Shown here: one piece after another, positions 54,828 through 63,331 of the stretch
Layout: the number at the start of each line of letters is the position of its first letter
How positions within the stretch are numbered: the stretch's first letter is position 1
From: an uncultured Pelagibacteraceae bacterium
Lineage (GTDB): Bacteria > Pseudomonadota > Alphaproteobacteria > Pelagibacterales > Pelagibacteraceae
NCBI GenBank assembly: GCA_902585415.1
Contig: CACIDN010000003.1
Coordinates: 1-64,000, forward strand
Direction of reading: 5' to 3'
Length of the DNA: 64,000 nucleotides
Made by a program: the position numbers and the translations under genes
The notes under the pieces: generated by a model
Database searches by the model: none
What the model saw: only the letters and a program-made list of their open reading frames with translations
Told to the model about the DNA's origin: nothing

Positions 54828-56018
54828 TTAATTTAATTCAGACTTTTTTTTTAATTTATCAAGAAATTTAAGACATTTTTTGATTTCAGTTAATTCGATA
54901 AACTCATCAACCGTATGAGCTTGTTTAATAGAGCCTGGTCCACAAACAACCGTACTAATACCTATTTCTTGAAACAATCCTGCTTCTGTACCAAAAGAAA
55001 CTACATTTCTTGAATTATCACCTGTTATACTTGACACAAATTCACATGCCTCAGATTTTTCCTTTCGGTCAAAACCAATTATTTCTCCAATAATTTCTTT
55101 TACAATTTTTGAATCTGGATAAGTTTTTTTCATTTCAGGTTGCAAATTTTTATTTATAAATTTATCAATTTCTTTATTTACATATTCCCCATCTTCTTTG
55201 ATAGCAGGCCTTAACTCCCAATCAACTTTACATTTATCTGCAATAACATTTCTTGCGATACCCCCAGATATACCACCAATTTGTAGAGTCGTATAAGGTG
55301 GATCAAAGATAGAATTTCTTGGTGGATTATTTTTTAAATATTTTCTAATCTCTAAAAGTTTTTGTATAAAATTAGAAGCATACTCAATAGCATTTACCCC
55401 TTTATCAGGGTGTGAACTGTGACCTGCCAATCCATAAAAATGAGTTGTATACTCATAACACCCTTTGTGTGCATCTATAATTTTCATGTTTGTGGGTTCG
55501 CCAACTATACAAATTGCATCTATAATATTTCTTTTTTTTAATTCTTTAATTAACAAAGGTGCACCTTGACAAGCTGTCTCCTCATCAAATGTAAATGAAA
55601 AGTGAAGATCTCTATTTATATTTGAACTTGAGAAAATTGGTGCATAAGCTAGTAAACATGAAAGAAATCCCTTCATATCACATGACCCTCGTCCATATAA
55701 TTTTTCATTTTTTATAGTTGCTTTGAAAGGATCTGTTGACCAACCCTTTGAAACAGGGACAACATCAGTATGTCCAGATAAAATAATTGGTTTTTTACCA
55801 TTTTTATTTTTTGATTTAATAGTAGCAAAAAGATTTACTCTTTTTCGATTAGAGTCATAAATTTTAAATGACTCTGCACCCAGGTTATTAAAAATGTTTT
55901 CACAATAATTTATTATAGAATTATTATCCTCCCCTGAAATTGATTTAAAAGCTATCAGGTCAGAGAGTATTTTCAACGAACTATTGAATGTTTTATCTAA
56001 ATTATTTTCTGTACTCAT
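54828..56018 (-). CDS. argE: M20-family deacylase, ArgE (acetylornithine deacetylase)-like
   Basis: 396 residues. M20 metal ligands: H83 in LSGHTDVVPV, D114 in GRGSCDMKGFL and the DEE at 145-147 (FDEETACQG), whose Glu is the catalytic base; the final His is in VCGPGSIKQAHTVDEFI near the C-terminus. GPG-xx-xxAH-xxDE is typical of the ArgE/DapE group, with ArgE closest by N-terminal layout. In the catabolic setting it could remove an acetyl or acyl group from an ornithine- or diaminobutyrate-like intermediate; arginine biosynthesis is the alternative. Confidence 0.85.
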   Translation of the reverse strand: MSTENNLDKTFNSSLKILSDLIAFKSISGEDNNSIINYCENIFNNLGAESFKIYDSNRKRVNLFATIKSKNKNGKKPIILSGHTDVVPVSKGWSTDPFKATIKNEKLYGRGSCDMKGFLSCLLAYAPIFSSSNINRDLHFSFTFDEETACQGAPLLIKELKKRNIIDAICIVGEPTNMKIIDAHKGCYEYTTHFYGLAGHSSHPDKGVNAIEYASNFIQKLLEIRKYLKNNPPRNSIFDPPYTTLQIGGISGGIARNVIADKCKVDWELRPAIKEDGEYVNKEIDKFINKNLQPEMKKTYPDSKIVKEIIGEIIGFDRKEKSEACEFVSSITGDNSRNVVSFGTEAGLFQEIGISTVVCGPGSIKQAHTVDEFIELTEIKKCLKFLDKLKKKSELN

Positions 56019-56045
56019 ATGTAAAATTAATTATATATTAATTTC

Positions 56046-56387
56046 ATGAAAGAACAAATAACCTATGATATTTTTGACAAAGTAGATATCAGAATTGGTA
56101 CGGTAATTTCAGTTAAAAAAAATGAAAAAGCAAGAAAACCATCGCTTGTAATTAAAGTAGACTTTGGAAAAGATATAGGAGTTAGACAATCTTCTGCCCA
56201 AATTACTCACTATTATAATAAAGAAAATTTAGTGAATAAACAAGTGATTGGTGTCTGCAATTTTCCTGAAAAAAATATTGCTGGGGTAGTCTCACAAGTT
56301 TTAATATTAGGAGCTATCGATTCAGTTGGTAAGGTAGTTTTATTGCACCCGTCTCAAAAGACTGATAATGGATTACCAATTGCTTAA
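56046..56387 (+). CDS. csaA: CsaA-type tRNA-binding domain protein
   Basis: A 113-residue free-standing EMAP/MetRS-C-like OB fold. The N-terminal IFDKVDIRIGTVISVKKNEK and the block VRQSSAQITHYYN followed by VIGVCNFPEKNIAGVVSQVL are the CsaA signatures. CsaA proteins are dimeric tRNA/peptide-binding chaperone-like proteins linked to secretion in Bacillus. It diverges from the ArgE-like gene over 27 bp and is followed by acnA after 84 bp. Confidence 0.93.
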   Translation: MKEQITYDIFDKVDIRIGTVISVKKNEKARKPSLVIKVDFGKDIGVRQSSAQITHYYNKENLVNKQVIGVCNFPEKNIAGVVSQVLILGAIDSVGKVVLLHPSQKTDNGLPIA

Positions 56388-56471
56388 ATATTAGAGAATT
56401 TTGCGACAAATGATAGTTTTATTAAATTGTTTATTCGTGCTAAATCAAATTCTATCTAATACTTAATATAT

Positions 56472-59141
56472 ATGAAACCAGGTAATAAAAATTCGTTTAA
56501 ATCTTTAACAACGATCAAAATTAATAATAAAGAATATTTTTATTATTCATTAAGAATAGCTGAAAAAAATGGGCTTGAAGGCGTATCCAAACTTCCAAAA
56601 TCGTTAAAAGTTCTTTTGGAAAATCTATTAAGATATGAAGATGAAAAATCTGTGACAAGATCTCAAATTTTAGCTTTACAAAGTTGGTTAAAAAATAAAA
56701 AATCAGAAACTGAAATAGCGTATAGACCTGCAAGAGTTTTATTACAAGACTATACAGGTATACCAGCTGTTGCTGATTTAGCGGCTATGAGAGAAGCAGT
56801 CAAAGAGAAAAATAAAGATCCAAACAAAATAAACCCACTATCATCTGTAGATCTAGTAATTGATCACTCGGTTCAGGTTGATAAATATTCTACTTTAAAT
56901 TCTCTTAAAGAAAATGTTGAAATCGAATTTAAAAGAAATGCCGAAAGGTATTCATTCCTTAAGTGGGGTCAACAAGCGTTTAATAATTTTAGAATTGTTC
57001 CTCCTGGAACAGGTATTTGTCATCAAGTAAATTTAGAATACTTATCAAAGGTTGTTTGGATGGAGAAATTTAACGATAATAACTATATATTTCCTGATAC
57101 TCTTGTTGGAACCGATAGCCATACTACAATGGTCAATGGTTTATCAGTTTTAGGATGGGGTGTTGGAGGTATTGAAGCAGAGGCGGGTATGCTTGGTCAA
57201 CCTATCTCTATGTTAATACCTGAGGTTGTTGGATTTGAAATGAAAAACAAACTTACTGAGGGTACAACAGCAACGGATTTGGTCCTTACAGTTGTTAAAA
57301 TGTTAAGGGACAAAGGGGTAGTTGGCAAATTTGTCGAATTTTACGGTGAAGGTTTGAAAAATTTAACATTAGCAGACAGAGCCACAATAGCTAATATGGC
57401 ACCAGAGTACGGAGCAACTTGTGGATTTTTTCCAATAGATGACGAGACTTTAAAATATTTAGAATTTTCAGGTAGAGATAAAAATCAGTTAGAAGTAGTA
57501 AAAAAATATGCGACTGAACAAGGTCTATGGGCAAGCAGCGACATAGAATTTAGTGACACATTAAATTTAGATATGTCAACTGTAGTTCCAACAATATCAG
57601 GACCTAGGAGACCTCAGGATAAGGTCTTGCTTACAGACGCATCGCAAAATTTTAGTGAAAATTTTAAAAAATACACTAAAAGAGATCATTTTTTAAAAGT
57701 AAAAGTTAAAAACTCAGATTTTGAAATAAATGATGGTTCAATTTTAATTGCTGCAATTACGTCTTGTACAAATACCTCAAATCCAAATGTACTTATTGGC
57801 GCAGGCCTTTTAGCGAAAAAAGCTACAGAATTAGGTTTAAATTCTAAACCTTGGGTCAAAACCTCGCTTGCACCTGGATCTCAAGTAGTAACTGATTATC
57901 TAGAGAGAGCAGGTCTAAATACATATTTAGATAATCTAGGTTTTAATTTAGTTGGATATGGCTGCACTACTTGTATAGGTAATTCCGGACCTTTGGCAGA
58001 AAATATTTCTGACTCTGTAATTAAAAATAATTTATACGCAGTATCTGTTCTTTCTGGAAATAGAAATTTTGAAGGAAGAATATCTCCTTTAATAAAAGCA
58101 AATTATTTAGCATCGCCCCCTTTAGTTGTAGCGTATGCTATCGCAGGTAATATGCAAATTGATCTCTATAAAGAACCACTAGGTAAATCTAAAGACGGAA
58201 AGGAAATATATTTGAGTGACATTTGGCCATCTAATAAAGAAATTGATGAAATTTTAAAAGAATCTTTAAATGCATCAATGTTTATTAAAAGATATTCAGA
58301 TGTATCGAAAGGTCCAGACCAATGGCAAAAAATTAAAACTAAAGAGTCTAGCATTTACGATTGGAATGAAAATTCCACATATGTTAAAAAACCGCCTTTC
58401 TTTGAAAACTTAAAAGATGAACCCGAAAAATTTCAAGATATCGACAATGCTAGGCCACTTTTAATTTTAGGTGACATGGTTACTACTGACCACATTTCTC
58501 CTGCTGGGTCCATTCAAAAAGACAGTCCAACTGGTGAATATTTCATGAAAAATCAGGTTCTTCAAAAAGATTTTAATTCATATGGTTCAAGGAGAGGAAA
58601 TCACGAAGTTATGACAAGAGGAACATTTGCAAATATAAGAATAAGAAATGAGATGGCTCCTGGAACAGAGGGCGGTTTCACAAAATTATATCCAGATGAG
58701 AAAATAATGCCTGTTTATGATGCTGTAGTTGAATACAAAAAGAGAGGCACAGACTTAGTTGTAATTGGAGGCAAAGAATATGGCACTGGGTCTTCAAGAG
58801 ACTGGGCTGCAAAAGGAACAAAGTTATTAGGAATTAAATCAGTATTAGCAGAAAGCTTTGAGAGAATTCACAGATCTAATCTTATTGGAATGGGAGTATT
58901 ACCACTTCAATTTATTAGTGGTCAAAATAGAAAAAAATTAAAATTAGAAGGCTCTGAATTAATTTCTATTAAAGGGATTAAAGAAGGTCTTAAACCAGGA
59001 GATAAAGTGTTGGTCGAATTTAAATATAAAAACGGAGATACAAAAAAAGTCGAAATGCTTTGCAGGATCGATACTAATAATGAACTTGAATATTTTAAAC
59101 ACGGTGGAATTCTACAATATGTTCTAAGAAATATGATTTAA
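56472..59141 (+). CDS. acnA: Aconitate hydratase AcnA
   Basis: TCA-cycle enzyme interconverting citrate and isocitrate with a [4Fe-4S] cluster. 889 residues. Cluster cysteines appear in AITSCTNTSNP (about 431-441) and YGCTTCIGNSGPL (about 496-508). GTDSHTTMVNGLSVLGWGVG (about 217-236) and the C-terminal swivel-domain block GGKEYGTGSSRDWAAKG (about 766-782) complete the active site. The 84-bp gap upstream contains a weak possible promoter, TTGCGA (56401) and TAAATT (56423) 16 bp apart. It leads an operon with the following YfgM-like and bamB genes (1 bp, then an 8-bp overlap). Confidence 0.97.
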   Translation: MKPGNKNSFKSLTTIKINNKEYFYYSLRIAEKNGLEGVSKLPKSLKVLLENLLRYEDEKSVTRSQILALQSWLKNKKSETEIAYRPARVLLQDYTGIPAVADLAAMREAVKEKNKDPNKINPLSSVDLVIDHSVQVDKYSTLNSLKENVEIEFKRNAERYSFLKWGQQAFNNFRIVPPGTGICHQVNLEYLSKVVWMEKFNDNNYIFPDTLVGTDSHTTMVNGLSVLGWGVGGIEAEAGMLGQPISMLIPEVVGFEMKNKLTEGTTATDLVLTVVKMLRDKGVVGKFVEFYGEGLKNLTLADRATIANMAPEYGATCGFFPIDDETLKYLEFSGRDKNQLEVVKKYATEQGLWASSDIEFSDTLNLDMSTVVPTISGPRRPQDKVLLTDASQNFSENFKKYTKRDHFLKVKVKNSDFEINDGSILIAAITSCTNTSNPNVLIGAGLLAKKATELGLNSKPWVKTSLAPGSQVVTDYLERAGLNTYLDNLGFNLVGYGCTTCIGNSGPLAENISDSVIKNNLYAVSVLSGNRNFEGRISPLIKANYLASPPLVVAYAIAGNMQIDLYKEPLGKSKDGKEIYLSDIWPSNKEIDEILKESLNASMFIKRYSDVSKGPDQWQKIKTKESSIYDWNENSTYVKKPPFFENLKDEPEKFQDIDNARPLLILGDMVTTDHISPAGSIQKDSPTGEYFMKNQVLQKDFNSYGSRRGNHEVMTRGTFANIRIRNEMAPGTEGGFTKLYPDEKIMPVYDAVVEYKKRGTDLVVIGGKEYGTGSSRDWAAKGTKLLGIKSVLAESFERIHRSNLIGMGVLPLQFISGQNRKKLKLEGSELISIKGIKEGLKPGDKVLVEFKYKNGDTKKVEMLCRIDTNNELEYFKHGGILQYVLRNMI

Positions 59142-59142
59142 A

Positions 59143-59781
59143 ATGGACGAAGATATTGAAATTATAAATCAAAACACACGACAATTATTAATAAAAAATT
59201 TTTTAAAGAAAAACTATAAGAAAATAATATTTCTTTTTTCCTCTTTGATATTTATTTTAATATTTTTTTTTGGCTTTCAAGAGGTGCAGGATAGAAAAAA
59301 AAATAGGCTTGCTGAAAAATTTAATAATATAATTTTTGATAAAAGTTTAACTAATGAAAACTATATTAAAAGTCAAATGATCGAGATAGTAAATGCCAAA
59401 GATAGCACTTACTCAATACTTGCGCTTTATTTTTTAATTGAAAACAAATTGTTAGATAATCAAATCGAAATTAATAAATTGTTCGATCTAATAATTTCAA
59501 TTAGTAAAAAAGAAGATAAAAAATTGATCATATTCAAAAAAGCACTATTTAATTCAGATAAATTAACTGATAATGAAATTTTATCCATACTACAACCTAT
59601 AATTAATTCTGACAGTATCTGGAAACAACATGCACTTTTATTAATGGCAGACTTGTACTTTAACACAAAACAATTCAATAAATCTCGTGAATTTTTAAAT
59701 AAAATCCTTGATTTAGAAATAACTAACCAAAAAATAAAAATAGATGTTCAAAAAAGATTAAATAGGGATTTTAGTGAATAA
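59143..59781 (+). CDS. YfgM-like single-pass TPR-fold inner-membrane protein
   Basis: 212 residues: basic cytosolic N-terminus, one membrane helix at about 28-46 (IIFLFSSLIFILIFFFGF), then helical repeats facing the periplasm. The arrangement and position just before bamB match the YfgM/TPR_21 family, which interacts with the Sec translocon and periplasmic chaperones in E. coli. Sequence similarity is weak, so position is the main support. Overlaps the next gene by 8 bp. Confidence 0.7.
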   Translation: MDEDIEIINQNTRQLLIKNFLKKNYKKIIFLFSSLIFILIFFFGFQEVQDRKKNRLAEKFNNIIFDKSLTNENYIKSQMIEIVNAKDSTYSILALYFLIENKLLDNQIEINKLFDLIISISKKEDKKLIIFKKALFNSDKLTDNEILSILQPIINSDSIWKQHALLLMADLYFNTKQFNKSREFLNKILDLEITNQKIKIDVQKRLNRDFSE

Positions 59782-61060
59782 ATTTATTTTACTTTTTTTG
59801 ATATTAACTTATGGCTGCTCTTTAAACTCAAACTCAAATTTTTGGACAAAGGCTAAAAAAGCTGAAATTGATAAAACTTTTACAAAGACCTTATTCGAAA
59901 ATACAGAACCAAATAAGAATGAATTTAACTCAAAGTTAAAAATTAGATTACCAAAAATAAATACAAAAATCCTAAAATATAACTTAAATAACGATGGTTT
60001 TGCTTCGAGCAATATTTCAAATAAAAATTTTTCAAAATTTAAATTTGCAAAAATTGAGAATTTTTCAGATTATGAACCTGAAATTTTAGTTGGTAAAAAT
60101 AATTTATTTTTTTTCGATAACAAAGGGAATATTATAAAATTTAATAATAAGTCTGAAATAGTTTGGAAAAAAAATTATTATTCTAAGTCTGAAAAAAAAA
60201 ATAATCCAATTTTATTCCTTGCCTCAGATAATAATAGTTTGTTTGTAGCTGATACAAATGCAAATTATTTCGCATTAAATATTAGAAATGGTAACCTTAA
60301 ATGGAAAAAAAAACATACCTCATCTTTTAATTCGCAAATTAAAATAAAAAATGAAAAAGTTATAATTGTAGATATGGAAAATAATTTAATATGTTTTTCG
60401 TTAAAAAACGGTGAAGTTTTGTGGGACGTTCCTACAGAACTTGCAATTTTAAGTTCTCAAAAAAAACAATCAATAATTTTGTTTAATGATATGATTTTGT
60501 TTACTAATTCAATTGGAGATTTGACTGCTGTTGATTTTGATAATGGAGAAATAATTTGGCAATCACCTACACAACCTTTAGATTTAAATAACAATATGAC
60601 CTTAAGAAACTCGGAAATTATATCAGATGAAAAAAATGTTTACTTATCGAATAATAAGAACGAATTTATTTCTGTGGATATCAATACAGGCGTAATTAAC
60701 TGGAAACAAAATATAAATTCTGAGTTAAGACCTGCAATCATATCAGACTATCTTGTTACAATATCAAATGAGGGTTTTTTAATAATTTTAGATAAAAACA
60801 ATGGAAATATTATTAGAATAAATGATCTTTTTAAAAATATAAGTGTTAAAAAAAGAAACAAATATTTTCCTGTTGGATTTGTAATACTCAACGAAAAGGT
60901 TTACTTAACAACCATTAATGGAAGATTGTTTATAATTAATTTTTTAGATGGAAAAGTTGATGATGTAATTAAGTTAGGTAGAAAAAAACTTCAGAGACCT
61001 GTCTACTTTAATAAATCACTTTACATTACAAAACATAACTCAGTAATTAGAATAAATTAA
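59774..61060 (+). CDS. bamB: BamB-like outer-membrane lipoprotein (PQQ-type beta-propeller)
   Basis: Component of the BAM machine that inserts outer-membrane barrels. GTG start, chosen because it gives a lipoprotein signal peptide (MNKFILLFLILTYGC) with C15 as the lipidated Cys. Propeller blades repeat every 40-45 residues with the W-rich PQQ motif: NIRNGNLKWKKK, SLKNGEVLWDVP, DFDNGEIIWQSP, DINTGVINWKQN, DKNNGNIIRIND. The N-terminal 80 residues are variable. In Alphaproteobacteria this gene commonly precedes der; here a cupin gene follows with a one-base overlap instead. Confidence 0.85.
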   Translation: MNKFILLFLILTYGCSLNSNSNFWTKAKKAEIDKTFTKTLFENTEPNKNEFNSKLKIRLPKINTKILKYNLNNDGFASSNISNKNFSKFKFAKIENFSDYEPEILVGKNNLFFFDNKGNIIKFNNKSEIVWKKNYYSKSEKKNNPILFLASDNNSLFVADTNANYFALNIRNGNLKWKKKHTSSFNSQIKIKNEKVIIVDMENNLICFSLKNGEVLWDVPTELAILSSQKKQSIILFNDMILFTNSIGDLTAVDFDNGEIIWQSPTQPLDLNNNMTLRNSEIISDEKNVYLSNNKNEFISVDINTGVINWKQNINSELRPAIISDYLVTISNEGFLIILDKNNGNIIRINDLFKNISVKKRNKYFPVGFVILNEKVYLTTINGRLFIINFLDGKVDDVIKLGRKKLQRPVYFNKSLYITKHNSVIRIN

Positions 61061-61485
61061 TGTTTTTAAAATTTCTTGAAAAAATTGGAAGAAAAAAAAT
61101 AGTTTTAGACCGAGGCCCTTCTCATCCTAATTATAGCGAGGCCAAGCCTTGGATGAACAGATACTATTTACTTTTTAGACATAGACCCAAATGGTTTCCA
61201 TTTAATATATTAATTCATGAAATGTTAGCTGACGATCATGGAAAAGGAGTTCATAACCACTTATTTCCATTTATAACTATAATTTTAAGAGATGGTTATT
61301 GGGAAACATTAAAGGGCGGAAAATATTGGAGACCACAGGGATACATAGGGTTTAGATCTGCAAATACTTTACATAGAGTTGATTTAAAACCAGGAACAAA
61401 ACCATTAACACTTTTTATCTCTGGGCCATTTGGGTTAAGAAAAGGATCGAGATCAGAATATGGAATAAATTTTAAAAAAAAATAG
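61060..61485 (+). CDS. Small cupin-fold protein, function unknown
   Basis: 141 residues. The pattern HGKGVHNHLFPFITIILRDG (about 61-80) followed by YWETL resembles cupin motif 1 (HxH ... E), and RSANTLHRVDLKPG (about 108-121) cupin motif 2 with its His, so a single metal-binding cupin is likely. The N-terminal PWMNRYYLLFRHRPKWFPF is aromatic and basic. No specific enzyme family is recognisable. It shares one base with the bamB stop and is 11 bp before yjbQ. Confidence 0.65.
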   Translation: MFLKFLEKIGRKKIVLDRGPSHPNYSEAKPWMNRYYLLFRHRPKWFPFNILIHEMLADDHGKGVHNHLFPFITIILRDGYWETLKGGKYWRPQGYIGFRSANTLHRVDLKPGTKPLTLFISGPFGLRKGSRSEYGINFKKK

Positions 61486-61496
61486 GTTTAGGGAAG

Positions 61497-61916
61497 ATGA
61501 TACAAAAATTCTACAATTTAGTAGTTAGTACATCTGGTCAAAGGTTGTACGATTTAACTGAAAAAACTTGTAATTGGATAAAAAAAAATAATTTTAAAAA
61601 CGGAATAATTAATTTAAGTATTCAACATACGAGTGCATCACTTATAGTACAAGAAAATGCTGATCCAGACGTACAAAAAGATTTGATAAATTACTTTAAT
61701 AAATTAGTACCAATGAATAATGATTTATATATTCATACTGTCGAAGGTAAAGACGATATGCCGGCACATATAAAGTCTGCACTTACTAATAATCAAATTT
61801 CGTTAAGTATTAAAGACTCAAAATTGATATTAGGCACTTGGCAAGGAATATATTTGTTTGAACACCGATTAAATGATCACCAAAGAACAATTGTTCACCA
61901 TTACATCGGAAACTAA
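61497..61916 (+). CDS. yjbQ: YjbQ/UPF0047 family protein
   Basis: 139 residues, the full family length. The UPF0047 signature is present as SIQHTSASLIVQENADPDVQ (about 41-60), and the C-terminal GTWQGIYLFEHRLNDHQRT (about 113-131) is highly conserved in the family. E. coli YjbQ shows weak thiamine-phosphate synthase activity, but the physiological role is uncertain. Conserved His residues suggest a metal site. It overlaps the convergent photolyase end by 4 bp. Confidence 0.93.
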   Translation: MIQKFYNLVVSTSGQRLYDLTEKTCNWIKKNNFKNGIINLSIQHTSASLIVQENADPDVQKDLINYFNKLVPMNNDLYIHTVEGKDDMPAHIKSALTNNQISLSIKDSKLILGTWQGIYLFEHRLNDHQRTIVHHYIGN

Positions 61917-63331
61917 TTTTTTTTTATGCTTTGAAATGCTTTTAAAGCTTCGGACCTTGCTTGTTCATGTATAACTATTGGTTTAGGATAGTCTTTGCCT
62001 ATTACAGTATTTATAGCTTCTTGGTATTTATCTTCCATTTCCCAAGGTTTATGAACAAATTTTGGGGGGACTTTACTTAGCTCTGGAACCCATTTTTTTA
62101 CATACGAACCATCCTTATCAAATTTTTCACCCTGCAATATTGGGTTAAAAATCCTAAAATATGGGGCTGCATCAGCTCCACATCCTGCTACCCACTGCCA
62201 TTGAGCTACATTATTTGCCTCATTAAAGTCTAACAAGCAATTCCTGAAATATTTTTCACCTTCAACCCAATTTATTCTTAAATGTTTCACTAAGAATGAA
62301 CCTACAACCATTCTAATTCTGTTATGCATCCAACCCGTCTCATATAACTGTCTCATTCCAGCATCTACTATTGGATATCCAGTCATTCCTTGCTTCCATG
62401 CATCCAAAAATTCTTTATTTTTTACCCAAGGAAAGCTATCAAACTCTTTTCTTAAATTCCCTTTTAGCATTTTCGGAAAATAGTTTATTAAACTATGGGA
62501 AAATTCACGCCAACCGATTTCATTAATGTATTTTTTTATACCGATATTTTTTTGTTTTATATCTTTACATCTTCTCCAAATCGAACTTACATGTATCTGG
62601 CCACTTCTTATATAAGGAGAAAGTCTGGATGTTCCATTAATGTTTGGGTAGTCTCTCATTGTATCGTAATCTTTTACTTTTTTATCAATAAAATTTTGTA
62701 GTAGTTTTCCAGCATCATTTTCTGTTGGAGACCAATATTTTTCAAATTTTCTATACCAATTTTTTTTAGGAAGAATCTTTTCAGGTTTTACTTGATTTTT
62801 AAAAAAAGTTTTAATTTTTTTTAATTTTTTCAAAGATTTATTTTTTTGCGGAATACTTTCAATGTAGTAATTTTCAGCATTTCTCCAAAAAGGACTATAA
62901 ACCTTAAATGGAGTACCATCATTCTTAGTGATTTCACTATATTCATTTAGAATATTACCTTTAAAAAATTTATAATTTATTTTATTTACTTCTAATTGCG
63001 CAATTATGTCCTTGTCTTTTTTTAGTTGATCTGGCTCATAAATTTTGTTCCAATAGACAGCTGTATCTTTTAATTTAAATTTTTTAAAAAAATTTACCTG
63101 ATTATCTTCTATAATTTCCAAATTTATATTATTTTTAATTAGATCCTCATTAAAACTTTTTAAAGATCTAGATATCCACCACTTTTGAGCTTCTCTGACA
63201 TTATCAAAGTCTTTTTTATCATAAATATAAATTGCAGAAACAAACTCATGATTGTTTGTTGCAAAAGATAGTGCTGGATTATCCTGTAATCTAAAATCAT
63301 CCCTTATCCAAACTATAGAATTTTTAATCAT
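61913..63331 (-). CDS. phr: Deoxyribodipyrimidine photolyase (CPD class I type)
   Basis: Light-driven repair of UV pyrimidine dimers; fits a surface-ocean organism. 472 residues. N-terminal antenna domain starts SIVWIRDDFRLQDNPALSFA. The FAD-binding domain contains EIGWREFSHSLINYFPKM (about 286-303), TGYPIVDAGMRQLYETGWMH (about 335-354, shown in part) and NNVAQWQWVAGCGADAAPYF (about 386-405), with the Trp residues of the electron-transfer chain. Close homology to cryptochromes means a sensory role cannot be excluded by motif, but the region is photolyase-like. It overlaps the DpaL gene by 8 bp on the same strand. Confidence 0.94.
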   Translation of the reverse strand: MIKNSIVWIRDDFRLQDNPALSFATNNHEFVSAIYIYDKKDFDNVREAQKWWISRSLKSFNEDLIKNNINLEIIEDNQVNFFKKFKLKDTAVYWNKIYEPDQLKKDKDIIAQLEVNKINYKFFKGNILNEYSEITKNDGTPFKVYSPFWRNAENYYIESIPQKNKSLKKLKKIKTFFKNQVKPEKILPKKNWYRKFEKYWSPTENDAGKLLQNFIDKKVKDYDTMRDYPNINGTSRLSPYIRSGQIHVSSIWRRCKDIKQKNIGIKKYINEIGWREFSHSLINYFPKMLKGNLRKEFDSFPWVKNKEFLDAWKQGMTGYPIVDAGMRQLYETGWMHNRIRMVVGSFLVKHLRINWVEGEKYFRNCLLDFNEANNVAQWQWVAGCGADAAPYFRIFNPILQGEKFDKDGSYVKKWVPELSKVPPKFVHKPWEMEDKYQEAINTVIGKDYPKPIVIHEQARSEALKAFQSIKKN

